DNA from: Microbacterium sp. STN6 | Lineage (GTDB): Bacteria > Actinomycetota > Actinomycetes > Actinomycetales > Microbacteriaceae | Length of the DNA: 64,000 nt | Assembly: GCF_026410545.1 (NCBI RefSeq) | Contig: NZ_JAPMIT010000001.1 | Span: 496,001-560,000 of the forward strand | Direction: 5' to 3' | In this document: piece after piece, positions 10,467 through 18,793 of the stretch | Layout of the letters: each line of letters starts with the position of its first letter | Position numbering within the stretch: position 1 is the stretch's first letter | The notes under the pieces: model-generated | The model's database searches: none | The model's input: the letters and a program-made list of their open reading frames with translations, nothing else | Told to the model about the DNA's origin: nothing | Made by a program: the position numbers and the translations under genes

Positions 10467-10608
10467 AGGGGTGCTCCTTTGTTGCGTGATGCACGTTTCG
10501 TGAGTGCACGGCCGAACGGCCTAGAATGCGAGGTAGCGTCGAGTTCAGGGCGGATGATCCGATGGGAACTGAGACCTGCCCACGGCCCTGTGAGCGACAA
10601 CTCGACCT

Positions 10609-10637
10609 CAAATATGCTCCCATAGTGCATGGGTCAA
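10609..10637 (-). promoter_or_regulatory. Predicted whiB1 promoter
   Basis: On the minus strand TTGACC (10637-10632) and TATTTG (10614-10609) are separated by 17 nt. The -35 overlaps the start of the divergent gene at 10629, so the two promoters are back to back and may compete. Confidence 0.5.
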
Positions 10638-11201
10638 ATCAATAGTTTTGTATGGGACAACCCTGTGAACATGGGCGAAAATGCTGGCGCCGAGGCGCAT
10701 GAGAACCGCCGCCGACCGGCGTTCCTGACCGCACTCGCGGTACTTCTGTTCCTCGATGCCGCACTCGTGGCCGCCACGGTCGTGTGGCTGCTCTTCGAGT
10801 TGCTGACGGCCACGCCGAGCTCGTACGCCAGCGCCGTCGCCATCCTCGTGCTCGCCGCCCTCGCGGCGGTGTGGCTCGTCGTGACCGCGCTCGCCACGTT
10901 GCGTGGCCGCTCATGGGTGCGCGCGGCGGCGATCACCTGGCAGATCCTGCAGCTGGCGATCGCCGTCGGCTTCTTTCAAGGGCAGGATGCGCGGCCCACG
11001 CTCGCCTGGGCGTTGCTCGTTCCGGCGCTCATCGGTGTCGCGCTGGCGCTCTCACCCGCCGTCGTGCGGGCGACGGCTCGGCCCGTGGCAGGCGGCGACA
11101 CGCTCCCGGCAGGCGGCGACACACCCGCGGCAGGCGGCGACACACCCCCGGCAGGCGGCGACACACCCCCGGCAGGCGGCGACACGCCCCGGGGCCGCTG
11201 A
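10629..11201 (+). CDS. Membrane protein with C-terminal PPAGGDT repeats
   Basis: This 190-aa protein has four predicted membrane segments (about 31-56, 66-89, 97-116, 123-143). It ends with a hydrophilic tail of about 30 residues built from a 7-residue unit, PAGGDTP, in four to five copies. I do not recognise a function. Small membrane proteins of this type often lie beside whiB1 in Microbacteriaceae-like genomes. The start is uncertain: TATGCT at 10613-10618 could serve a near-leaderless start at 10629, while an ATG at 10671 would remove 14 polar residues. It ends 24 nt from the convergent bcp gene. Confidence 0.65.
   Translation: MGQINSFVWDNPVNMGENAGAEAHENRRRPAFLTALAVLLFLDAALVAATVVWLLFELLTATPSSYASAVAILVLAALAAVWLVVTALATLRGRSWVRAAAITWQILQLAIAVGFFQGQDARPTLAWALLVPALIGVALALSPAVVRATARPVAGGDTLPAGGDTPAAGGDTPPAGGDTPPAGGDTPRGR
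11082..11196 (+). repeat. 21-bp tandem repeat encoding PPAGGDT
   Basis: Four to five in-frame 21-bp units centred on GGCAGGCGGCGACAC encode the C-terminal tail of the membrane protein. Because the unit is a multiple of three, gain or loss of units only changes tail length. Confidence 0.85.
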
Positions 11202-11225
11202 CACCGGCCGCAACGCGCGATCGAC

Positions 11226-11702
11226 TTACGCGGCCAGCCCCAGCTCGCGCCGCAGCCGAGCCACATGCCCGGTTGCCTTTACGTTGTACAACGCGAGCCG
11301 CAGCGTGCCATCGGGGTTCACGACGAAGGTCGAGCGCAGCACACCCGTCGTGAGCTTGCCGTACAGCGACTTTTCTCCGTACGCGCCGTACGCCTTGTGA
11401 ACGGCGAGATCCGGGTCCGAGAGCAGCGGGAACGTCAACCCGTCGCGCTCCTGGAACTCCTTGAGGGTGGCGGGAGCATCCTTCGAGATGCCGAAAACTC
11501 GGTAACCGGCAGTCTGCAGCGCGCCGAGGTTGTCGCGGAAGTCACAGGCTTCGGTCGTGCAGCCCGGCGTCATGGCCGCCGGGTAGAAGTACACGATGAC
11601 GCTCTCGCCGGCGACGTCGCTGAGCGAGACGGATGCGCCATCCTGGTCGAGCAGGGTGAACGCGGGGGCGGTGTCGCCAGGGGAGAGGGGATCAGTGGTC
11701 AT
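11226..11702 (-). CDS. bcp: Thioredoxin-dependent peroxiredoxin, Bcp/PrxQ type
   Basis: The 158-aa protein reduces hydrogen peroxide and organic hydroperoxides. The peroxidatic Cys48 and resolving Cys53 are in PGCTTEACDFRD, the spacing typical of PrxQ/Bcp enzymes, which are recycled by thioredoxin. The thioredoxin fold spans nearly the whole length (PAFTLLDQDG ... STFVVNPDGTLR). It is cytoplasmic. The upstream region consists of a 30-bp tandem repeat, so the promoter must lie inside or beyond the repeat, or the gene is read through from the sugar ABC operon. Confidence 0.93.
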   Translation of the reverse strand: MTTDPLSPGDTAPAFTLLDQDGASVSLSDVAGESVIVYFYPAAMTPGCTTEACDFRDNLGALQTAGYRVFGISKDAPATLKEFQERDGLTFPLLSDPDLAVHKAYGAYGEKSLYGKLTTGVLRSTFVVNPDGTLRLALYNVKATGHVARLRRELGLAA

Positions 11703-11720
11703 GCCTCCACGCTACCGCGG

Positions 11721-11870
11721 GCAGGCCGACCGGCGAGGCCGACCGGCGACGCAGGCCGACCGGCGAGGCTGACCGGCGACGCAGGCCGACCGGCGAGGCT
11801 GACCGGCGACGCAGGCCGACCGGCGAGGCCGACCGGCGACGCAGGCCGACCGGCGAGGCCGGCCAGCCCG
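11721..11870. repeat. 30-bp tandem repeat, almost five copies, upstream of bcp
   Basis: Units start at 11721, 11751, 11781, 11811 and 11841; each opens with GCAGGCCGACCGGCGAGGC and varies at C/T after it. The last unit is partial. GACCGGCGA recurs twice per unit, which shows an older, shorter repeat. The array fills the space between bcp (start 11702) and the permease stop at 11880. There are no unique spacers, so this is not a CRISPR array. Confidence 0.92.
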
Positions 11871-11879
11871 CGGCATCCG

Positions 11880-12719
11880 CTACTTGATGGCGCCCGCCGT
11901 GAGGCCTGCGACGAAGCTGCGCTGCAGAAGGAGGAACGCGACGACGATCGGCACGCTGACGACGAGCGAGGCGGCCATGATCTGGTTCCAGTACACATTG
12001 ATCTGCGTCGAGTACTGCTGCAGCCCGATCGCGAGAGTCTGCGTCGGCCCGGTGGTCAGCACCGAGGCGAAGAGCACCTCGCCCCAGCTCGTCATGAAGC
12101 TATAGATGCCGACTGCCACGAGCCCGGGCCGCGCGGCAGGCAGCACCACGTGCCACAGTGCGCCCATGGCGCCGGTTCCGTCGACCTTGGAGGCCTCGTC
12201 GAGGTCGCGGGGGATGCCGTCGAAGTAGCCGGCGAGCATCCAGATGGAGAACGGCAGCACGAATGTGAGATACGTGATGATGAGGCCGAGCCTTGTGCCC
12301 ACGAGCTGGATGCCGGTCGCCTGGTCGATGTTGACGAAGATGAGGAACAGCGGCAGCAGGAACAGCACGCCGGGGAACATCTGCGTCGAGAGCACCGTGG
12401 TCGTGAACGCCCCGCGCCCGCGGAAGCGCCACCGTGAGACGCCGTACGCGGCGAAGACCGCGATGATGAGGCTGACGAACGTGGCGACCGTGCAGACGAT
12501 GAGGCTGTTCAGGAAGTACTGCGCAAGCGGCACCGTCTGCCAGATGTGGATGTATGGCTCGAGCGTGATGTGCTCGGGGATCCAGGCGAACGCGTTCTGC
12601 ACGTCGCCGAGAGGCTTGATCGAGGTGGTGATCATGACCCAGAGCGGAATGACCGTGAAGAGGGTCAGCACCACCAGGGTCACGACACGGAATACCTTGG
12701 TTCCAACGGTGTCACGCAC
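11880..12719 (-). CDS. Carbohydrate ABC transporter permease, MalG type
   Basis: The 279-aa protein has six predicted membrane segments and the EAA loop DLDEASKVDGTGAMGALWHVVLPAARP (about 188-214), which contacts the ATPase. This is the second permease of a CUT1-type sugar importer. It overlaps the upstream permease gene by 8 nt, giving coupled translation; the GTG at 12719 is the likely start. No ATPase gene is present, as is common for actinobacterial CUT1 systems that share an MsiK-type ATPase. The substrate is unknown. Confidence 0.9.
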   Translation of the reverse strand: MRDTVGTKVFRVVTLVVLTLFTVIPLWVMITTSIKPLGDVQNAFAWIPEHITLEPYIHIWQTVPLAQYFLNSLIVCTVATFVSLIIAVFAAYGVSRWRFRGRGAFTTTVLSTQMFPGVLFLLPLFLIFVNIDQATGIQLVGTRLGLIITYLTFVLPFSIWMLAGYFDGIPRDLDEASKVDGTGAMGALWHVVLPAARPGLVAVGIYSFMTSWGEVLFASVLTTGPTQTLAIGLQQYSTQINVYWNQIMAASLVVSVPIVVAFLLLQRSFVAGLTAGAIK

Positions 12720-13707
12720 GCTTGGACCTCCTGTTCACAAAGAGCAGATACGCGCTCGTGACCACGAGCAGGAACAGCAGCAGGAGGACCGACATGGCGG
12801 CGCCCGTACCGAAGTTCCACGTCAGGAACGACGCGTTGTAGATGTGGAATGAGATCAGGTCACCCGCGGGTGGTTGTGCGGTCGAACCGAACAGCACGAA
12901 CGGGGTGTTGAAGTCGTTGAAGGTCCACAGGAACATGACCAGGACGAGCACGACGTTGACCGGCCGCAGCATCGGCAGCGTGATGCTCGACCACTGCCGC
13001 AGCGGCTTCGCGCCGTCTACCGCGGAGGCCTCGTAGACGTCCTGAGGCACGGATTGCAGCCCCGCCATGAGCATGAGGAACGCGAAGGGCCACAGCCGCC
13101 AGATGGCGACGATGACGATGGCCAAGAACGCGTTGTCGCCGATGAGCCAGAACGGCTTGTCACCCGGCAGGCCCAGGTTGTCGAATAGCAGATGATTGAC
13201 CGCGCCCGTGTCCTTCTGGAACATGAACTTCCAGGTGATGATCCCGGCATAGATCGGGATGGCGTACGGGATGAGAAAGAGCGTGCGGAACAGCCCGCGC
13301 CCACGGAATGCGCGCTGCAGGGCGACGGCGGCCGCCATGCCGAGACCCCACGAGATGCCGACGACAAGCACCGTGAAGCCGCACGTGACGAGAAACGAGT
13401 TGAGCAGGCTCTTGCCGATGGCACTGTTGAAGTCGAGCGAGACCGAGTAGTTGCCGAGACCGACGAACGGCGCGGCCCCCCAGTTGCGAAGGTAGATCTG
13501 GGTGAGCTTGATGAAGCTGACCCAGACGCCCGTGGCCATCGGCACGATGTGAATGAGCAGCTCGAAGAGGATGGCGGGAGCGAGCAGCGCGTATGGCAGC
13601 CACCAGCCGCCCAATCTCCTGTGCTGCCCGTTCTTCGAGCCGCGACTCGTGACCCTCTTGGTCACCGTCGAGCTGTCAGGCTGCGGCGGTACGGTCGTCG
13701 CCGACAT
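12712..13707 (-). CDS. Carbohydrate ABC transporter permease, MalF type
   Basis: The 331-aa protein has a polar N-terminus (about 1-35), six predicted membrane segments and the EAA loop DVYEASAVDGAKPLRQWSSITLPMLRP (about 231-257). It pairs with the downstream MalG-type permease to form the channel. AAGGGA before the ATG is a ribosome-binding site. A strong hairpin lies in the 90-nt gap between this gene and the binding-protein gene. Confidence 0.9.
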   Translation of the reverse strand: MSATTVPPQPDSSTVTKRVTSRGSKNGQHRRLGGWWLPYALLAPAILFELLIHIVPMATGVWVSFIKLTQIYLRNWGAAPFVGLGNYSVSLDFNSAIGKSLLNSFLVTCGFTVLVVGISWGLGMAAAVALQRAFRGRGLFRTLFLIPYAIPIYAGIITWKFMFQKDTGAVNHLLFDNLGLPGDKPFWLIGDNAFLAIVIVAIWRLWPFAFLMLMAGLQSVPQDVYEASAVDGAKPLRQWSSITLPMLRPVNVVLVLVMFLWTFNDFNTPFVLFGSTAQPPAGDLISFHIYNASFLTWNFGTGAAMSVLLLLFLLVVTSAYLLFVNRRSKRA

Positions 13708-13735
13708 GCGTTGATCCCTTCGTCGTAGCAGGCAC

Positions 13736-13773
13736 GGTGGGCCGCATGCGCATCAGAGCGCCTGCGGCCCACC
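13736..13773 (-). promoter_or_regulatory. Intercistronic hairpin after the binding-protein gene
   Basis: GGTGGGCCGCA (13736-13746) and TGCGGCCCACC (13763-13773) form a perfect 11-bp stem. Such hairpins between the binding-protein and permease genes commonly stabilise the upstream message or partly terminate transcription, giving more binding protein than permease. There is no T-tract. Confidence 0.6.
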
Positions 13774-13797
13774 GCGGTTGTGTCATCGTGTCGGCAG

Positions 13798-15117
13798 CTA
13801 GCCCTGTGCCTCCACCTGCTCCTGCGCTGTCTTCAGCATCGCCTTGATATCGGCATCGGAAACGGTGCCGCCTGTCGCGATCGTCGCGAACTCCTGGCTC
13901 AGGCCCTTGCCGATGGTGCTTTCGAACGAACCCTCGGTGGCCACCTGCGGCAGCGGCTTCGACTTGTTGTTGTACGCGTCGAGGAACACCTTGGCCTCGT
14001 CGGCGTTGTCCGTGAACGACGCCTTCGCGCCGGCGAGAACCGGCAGGGCCGCGTACGGCTTGTCGAGCGTCGACTGCGTGTCCTCACTCGTCATGTACTT
14101 GACGAACTTCAGCGCCTGGCTGAGGTGCTTCGTGTACTTGAAGATCGACAGGTTGATGCCGGCCGGGAACGTGGCGACCTCGGCCTTCGCGTTCTTCGGG
14201 GAGGGCAGCGCGACCACACCGTAGTCGTCTGGGCTCATGCCATCTGCCTTGATGCTCGCGTCGGCGTTGTTCTGGCTGAGCACCATAGCGGCCTTGCCTG
14301 AGGCGAAGTCGGCGATGGCCTGCGTGCCGTTGTCGTACTGTGCGTTGCCCGGGTTCACGACCTTGTCGGTCTGCATGAGCGCCAGGTACCGGGAGAGGCC
14401 GTCGACGATCGGCTGGCTGGTGAACGTGGGCTTGCCGTCCTTGTCATAGAACGATGCGCCGTTCTGCGCCGCGGTCAGGAAGGCGAAGTGGATGTTCTCC
14501 GTGTAGCTCGCCGCCGCCAGTGCCAGGCCGTACTTGCCGCCCGTGGTCAGCTGCTTGGCAGCGGCCACGAACTCCTCCCACGTCGTCGGCGGCTGCAGTC
14601 CGGCATCCGCGAACATGGCCTTGTTGTAGTACAGGCCGTACGCCAGGCCGTAGAGCGGCACCGAGGTGGGCGTCTTGCCGGGGGCGCCGCCCGCGTCGAG
14701 CGCGGTCTTCACGAACTTGTCGGCGCCGCCGATGGCCTTCATGTTCGCGTCGTTGAACTCCGCGAACGCGCCCGTGGACTGCAGCCATGCGCCCCACGTG
14801 TTGCCGATGTTGACGACGTCGGGTCCCTGGCCGCTCGAGACGGCGGTCTGAATGCGGGTCTGCAGGTCGTTCCAGCCGATGACCTCGAGCTTGACCTTGA
14901 TGCCCGTCTTCTGCGTGAACTTGTCGAGCACCGGCGTCAGAACGTCTTTGTCGTTCTGGATGCTCGTGCCCTGGTTGCTCGCCCAGTAGGTGAGCGTCGT
15001 GTCCTTGTCTGAACCCGACGACGATCCGCCACCGCCCCCGCCGCTGCTGCACGCCGCGGTGGTGAGGGTGAGAGCGGCAATGGCTGTGGCCGCGAGGATT
15101 GCTCGTGTCTTGCCCAT
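13798..15117 (-). CDS. Sugar ABC transporter substrate-binding lipoprotein
   Basis: The 439-aa product starts with a lipoprotein signal peptide (LTLTTAAC, lipidated Cys23) followed by a Gly/Ser linker. The rest is an extracellular solute-binding domain of the MalE-like group (TYWASNQGTSIQNDKDVLTPVLDKF). Start ATG 15117 is preferred over an upstream codon at 15138 because AAGGAAG lies just before it and the signal peptide then has normal length. It is the first gene of the operon and follows the LacI gene on the same strand. Confidence 0.92.
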   Translation of the reverse strand: MGKTRAILAATAIAALTLTTAACSSGGGGGGSSSGSDKDTTLTYWASNQGTSIQNDKDVLTPVLDKFTQKTGIKVKLEVIGWNDLQTRIQTAVSSGQGPDVVNIGNTWGAWLQSTGAFAEFNDANMKAIGGADKFVKTALDAGGAPGKTPTSVPLYGLAYGLYYNKAMFADAGLQPPTTWEEFVAAAKQLTTGGKYGLALAAASYTENIHFAFLTAAQNGASFYDKDGKPTFTSQPIVDGLSRYLALMQTDKVVNPGNAQYDNGTQAIADFASGKAAMVLSQNNADASIKADGMSPDDYGVVALPSPKNAKAEVATFPAGINLSIFKYTKHLSQALKFVKYMTSEDTQSTLDKPYAALPVLAGAKASFTDNADEAKVFLDAYNNKSKPLPQVATEGSFESTIGKGLSQEFATIATGGTVSDADIKAMLKTAQEQVEAQG

Positions 15118-15223
15118 CTGACTTCCTTGTCTACTCACGGTGTCCGTGGGATGTGGGCCGATGCGGTGAGCGAGGGCTGGGACTCGCTGTCAGCACCGAT
15201 CGGCAGGTCGGTCACCTGGTAGG

Positions 15224-15251
15224 AGCATAACTGAACCGGTTAAGAGCGCAA
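15224..15251 (-). promoter_or_regulatory. Promoter and LacI-type operator of the first sugar ABC operon
   Basis: On the minus strand, -35 TTGCGC (15251-15246) and -10 TATGCT (15229-15224) are 16 nt apart. Between them lies a near-perfect palindrome, CTTAACCGGTTCAG (15244-15231), centred on CG, the form bound by LacI-family regulators. Binding here would block RNA polymerase directly. The LacI gene immediately upstream is the likely regulator. Confidence 0.7.
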
Positions 15252-15321
15252 GTAACGATTTCATGTCGGTCGGTTCAATTCGGCTCCCCGTTGGCGCTCG
15301 ACATCATGGCAAGGCTACTCG

Positions 15322-16326
15322 CTAGGCGTGTCGAACGCTCGTCTCGCGGGCGCACAGAATGCTGGCGATGGGCTGCTCCGGCCCGGCCGGAATGCCGTCG
15401 AGAATGTCGAGAAGCAGCCGGGCGCTGCGCCGCCCCTGGTCCTCCGGATGCCGGGCGAGCGCCGTCACCGTCGGGGTCGCGATCTGGCAGATCATCGAAT
15501 CGTCCCAGCTGACGAGGGCCACGTCGTCTCGCGCGTTCGAGCGCAGCGCGGCCGAGATTCCCAGGGCCATCACGTCGTTCGACGCGATCACGGCCGTGGC
15601 CGTGCATCCGCTGCCCAGGGCCTCGCCCATCATGCGCTGGGCCGACCTCATCGTGTAGTCGCACTCGATGACGATCGAGCGGATGCCGCGGGCCGCCGCC
15701 TCCTCAATGACCGCGTCGCGCCGCCGCACCTCGTGCGCGAGCGCGAGCGGCCCGGTCACGTGCGCCAGCTCGGTGTGGCCGAGCGCGGCGATGTGCTCGA
15801 CGATCGTCGCGGCATCGGTGAGCAGGTCCTCGACGAGCTCGCCTCCCGTCTCGGGGTCGTGGCGGATGCCGTGCAGCACGTACGGCATGCCCAGGCGGTT
15901 CAGCAGTTCGGGTCGCTGGTCGTCGACGGCGAGGTCGAGCACGATCACGCCGTCGACGCGGCGCTCGGCGCTCCACCTCTTGTAGACGGCGATGTCACGG
16001 CCCTCGCCCGTGCCGACCATGCGCAGCAGAAGGCTCTGGCCCGCGTGCAGCAGCACGTCTTCGACACCGCCGAGCAGGCTCATGTAGTAGGGCTCGGTGC
16101 CGAGCAGGTCGGGGTCGCGCTTCAGCACCATGCCGATCGCGTCGACGCGGGAACGCGAGAGGGCCCTGGCCGACGAACTCGGGTGCCAGCCGAGGTCGGC
16201 CGCGAGCGCGAGCACGCGGGCCCTCGTAGCGTCGCTCACGCCCGGCCGGTCGTTCAGCGCGTACGAGACGGAGGCTTTGGAGATGTCGAGCCGCCTGGCG
16301 AGCTCGTGGATCGTCACCCGTGTCAT
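15322..16326 (-). CDS. LacI family transcriptional regulator of the first sugar locus
   Basis: The 334-aa protein has the LacI helix-turn-helix at residues 3-22 (VTIHELARRLDISKASVSYALN), the hinge ARALSRS (about 55) and a periplasmic-binding-protein-like effector domain (about 60-330). It probably represses the adjacent ABC operon through the site at 15231-15244. Its ATG overlaps the rsgA stop by one base (TGATG); a GTG one codon upstream is also possible. It is therefore likely co-transcribed with aroA-rsgA, an odd link between a housekeeping operon and a sugar regulator. Confidence 0.9.
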   Translation of the reverse strand: MTRVTIHELARRLDISKASVSYALNDRPGVSDATRARVLALAADLGWHPSSSARALSRSRVDAIGMVLKRDPDLLGTEPYYMSLLGGVEDVLLHAGQSLLLRMVGTGEGRDIAVYKRWSAERRVDGVIVLDLAVDDQRPELLNRLGMPYVLHGIRHDPETGGELVEDLLTDAATIVEHIAALGHTELAHVTGPLALAHEVRRRDAVIEEAAARGIRSIVIECDYTMRSAQRMMGEALGSGCTATAVIASNDVMALGISAALRSNARDDVALVSWDDSMICQIATPTVTALARHPEDQGRRSARLLLDILDGIPAGPEQPIASILCARETSVRHA

Positions 16327-17372
16327 CACGGTGCCTTCGAGAACGTGGCGAGCAGGCGCTGGAGGGAGTCGATGCGGGCACGGCCGGTGTCGCCGAGGCG
16401 GCCCGCTTCGACCGCCTCGTTGATCGCGCAGTCCGGCGCATCCGGCAGGTGTGTGCAGCCGCGAGGGCAGTCCTCGGCGATCTCGGCGAGGTCGGTGAAG
16501 GCGCCGAGGATGTTGTCGGGGTTGACGTGGCCGAGGCCGAACGAGCGCACGCCGGGGGTGTCGATGACCCAGCCGCGGCCGGCGTCGGTGACGAGCCGCA
16601 GCGCCACGGTCGATGAGGAGGTGTGCCTGCCGCGCCCCGTCACGGTGTTCACGACGCCCGTCGCGCGGCCCGCCTCGGGCACCAGCGCGTTCACCAGCGT
16701 GGACTTGCCGACGCCCGAGTGGCCGACGAACACCGTCTCATGGCCGATCAGCCAGCCCGAGATCTCGTCGACCGGCAGCGCATCCTGCCTGCTGGCAAAG
16801 ACGTGCAGGTCGAGGCCCGCGAAGTTGGCGAGGAACTCGCTCGGGTCGGCGAGGTCGGTCTTGGTCACGCACAGAAGCGGGCGGATGCCGGCGTCGAACG
16901 CCGCGACCAGGTAGCGGTCGACGAGGCGAATGCGGGGTTCGGGGTTCGCCGCCGCGACCACGATGAGCATCTGATCGGCGTTGGCGACGATGACCCGCTC
17001 GACCTCGTCGGTGTCGTCGGCGCTGCGGCGCAGCAGGGTCTCGCGGGGCTGGATGCGCACGATGCGGGCGAGGGTTCCCGGCTCGCCGGTGGTGTCGCCG
17101 ACGAGGTCGACGAGGTCGCCCGTCACGAGCGACGTGCGCCGGAGTTCGCTCGCGCGCGCCGCGGTGACGTGGCGCTCATCCGCCGTGTTCTCGCCGACGA
17201 GCACGGCGTAGCGGCCCCGGTCGACACCGAGCACGCGCCCCGTGGTGGCCTCGGTGTGCTCAGGGCGGATCTTCGTGCGCGGGCGGGAGCCGCGGCGATT
17301 CGGGCGAACGCGAACATCCGTCTCGTCGAACTCCGGTTCGTCGTCGTCCGGGTCCGCGTCCCACCAGGCCAT
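16326..17372 (-). CDS. rsgA: Ribosome small subunit-dependent GTPase A
   Basis: RsgA is a circularly permuted GTPase that helps mature the 30S subunit. The 348-aa protein has an OB-fold (about 43-105), the permuted GTPase motifs TKTD (180-183) before GHSGVGKST (217-225), and a C-terminal zinc site (CPRGCTHLPDAPDC). The acidic then basic N-terminal extension (1-40) is typical of actinobacteria. The start codon directly abuts the aroA stop codon, so both are in one operon, as in Rv3227-Rv3228. Confidence 0.94.
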   Translation of the reverse strand: MAWWDADPDDDEPEFDETDVRVRPNRRGSRPRTKIRPEHTEATTGRVLGVDRGRYAVLVGENTADERHVTAARASELRRTSLVTGDLVDLVGDTTGEPGTLARIVRIQPRETLLRRSADDTDEVERVIVANADQMLIVVAAANPEPRIRLVDRYLVAAFDAGIRPLLCVTKTDLADPSEFLANFAGLDLHVFASRQDALPVDEISGWLIGHETVFVGHSGVGKSTLVNALVPEAGRATGVVNTVTGRGRHTSSSTVALRLVTDAGRGWVIDTPGVRSFGLGHVNPDNILGAFTDLAEIAEDCPRGCTHLPDAPDCAINEAVEAGRLGDTGRARIDSLQRLLATFSKAP

Positions 17373-18746
17373 CTACGGGCGGTTCCCGCTGAATGCGTCG
17401 CCGCTGAGCATGGCCTGCCAGAGCCCGGTGAACTGGGGCAGCGTCTTTGCGGTCGTCGCCACGTTCTCGATGCCGATGCCGTCGACGGCGAGGCCGATGA
17501 GTGCGCCGGCCGTGGCCATGCGGTGGTCGTGGTAGCTGTGCCACACGCCGCCGTGCAGGGGCCGCGGCTCGATGCGCAGCCCGTCATCGAGCTCGGTGAC
17601 GCTGCCGCCGAGCGCGTTGATCTCGGCCGCGAGGGCCGCAAGCCGATCGGTCTCGTGGTGGCGGATGTGGCCGATGCCCGTGATCTCGCTCGGCCCGTCG
17701 GCGAGCGCCGCGAGGGCGACGAGGGCGGGGGCGAGCTCGCCACCCGTCGTCAGGTCGAGATCAACAGAGCGGATGCCGCTGCCGCCGGTCACCGTCAGCG
17801 CGTCGCCGTCGAGGCTCACCTCGGCCCCGAATCGTGGCAGCAGCTCGGCCAGGTGCGCGCCGACTTGGGTGGTGTGTTCGGGCCAGCCGGTCATCGTGAC
17901 GCGGCCGCCCGTGACGAGGGCCGCGGCGAGGAACGGGGCGGCGTTGGAGAGGTCGGGCTCGATGTCGACATCGGCTGCCGCGATGCTGCCCGGCTCGACG
18001 ACCCAGGTTCCGACGGCCGGCGAGTCGACGGGCACGCCGCGCGCGGCAAGCGCCGCGATCGTCATCTCGATGTGGGGCAGGCTGGGCAGGCGCTCGCCGG
18101 TGTGGGTGAGGCGCAGGCCGTCATCGAAGCGGGCCGCCGCGATGAGCAGACCCGAGACGAACTGGCTCGATGCGGAGGCGTCGATGGCGACCTCGCCGCC
18201 CGCAACCCGGCCCGTGCCGTGCACCGTGAACGGCAGGCCGGCACGGCCGTCGTCGTTGATATCGACGCCGAGCGCCCGCAGCGCCGTGATCATGGTGGAC
18301 ATGGGGCGACCGCGCGCCGCGTCGTCCGCGTCGAAGGTGGTGGGGCCGAGGGCGAGCGCCGCGACGGGCGGCACGAAGCGCATGACGGTGCCCGCCAGCC
18401 CGCAGTCGATGGTCGTGCTGCCGAAGAGCTCGCCGGGGGTGACGAGCCAGTCGCCGCCGAACACGCCCTCGCCCGGCCTCTCCTCGATGGTGGCGCCGAG
18501 CGAGCGCAGCGCCGACGCCATGTTCTCGCTGTCGTTCGAGTGCAGCGGCGCCCGCAACAGCGACGGGCCGTCGGCGAGGGCCGCGAGAACGAGCTGCCGA
18601 TTCGTCAGCGACTTCGACCCCGGCAGCGACACGACGGCGTCGATCGCGCCGCGACACGACGGCGCCGGCCACGGCATGTCGGAATCGATCGGGTCGGTGT
18701 CGCCGTACGGGTTGAAGTCCGGCGAGGAATATTTCGAGATCAGCAT
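17373..18746 (-). CDS. aroA: 3-phosphoshikimate 1-carboxyvinyltransferase (EPSP synthase)
   Basis: EPSP synthase makes 5-enolpyruvylshikimate-3-phosphate in the chorismate pathway. The 457-aa protein has the N-terminal substrate loop [17 protein letters not shown] (about 43-59), the GLAGTVMRF segment that corresponds to the PEP-site loop (about 114-122), and the late motif [16 protein letters not shown]. Its start codon lies inside the SigH-type promoter that faces the other way, so expression of aroA and sigH could interfere. Confidence 0.95.
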   Translation of the reverse strand: MLISKYSSPDFNPYGDTDPIDSDMPWPAPSCRGAIDAVVSLPGSKSLTNRQLVLAALADGPSLLRAPLHSNDSENMASALRSLGATIEERPGEGVFGGDWLVTPGELFGSTTIDCGLAGTVMRFVPPVAALALGPTTFDADDAARGRPMSTMITALRALGVDINDDGRAGLPFTVHGTGRVAGGEVAIDASASSQFVSGLLIAAARFDDGLRLTHTGERLPSLPHIEMTIAALAARGVPVDSPAVGTWVVEPGSIAAADVDIEPDLSNAAPFLAAALVTGGRVTMTGWPEHTTQVGAHLAELLPRFGAEVSLDGDALTVTGGSGIRSVDLDLTTGGELAPALVALAALADGPSEITGIGHIRHHETDRLAALAAEINALGGSVTELDDGLRIEPRPLHGGVWHSYHDHRMATAGALIGLAVDGIGIENVATTAKTLPQFTGLWQAMLSGDAFSGNRP

Positions 18747-18750
18747 CGTT
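18726..18750 (+). promoter_or_regulatory. SigH/SigR-type promoter of the sigH-rsrA operon
   Basis: GGAATA (18726-18731) and CGTT (18747-18750) match the thiol-stress sigma consensus, with GTT starting 16 nt after the GGAATA box. The element lies across the aroA start codon on the opposite strand and about 45 nt before the sigH ATG. It predicts positive autoregulation, as known for SigR and SigH. Confidence 0.7.
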
Positions 18751-18793
18751 TATCAACAGTATCGGCGTTTCGTGCGCTGCGAGGGAGGAAAAC

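Noticed and set aside
10467-10608. CRP-type site in the whiB1 leader (TGTGAGCGACAACTCGA)
   Set aside because: Only the first half-site fits the consensus and the second does not, so the match is not convincing.
11721-11870. Possible CRISPR array
   Set aside because: The 30-bp units are contiguous with no unique spacers and no cas genes nearby; it is a simple tandem repeat.
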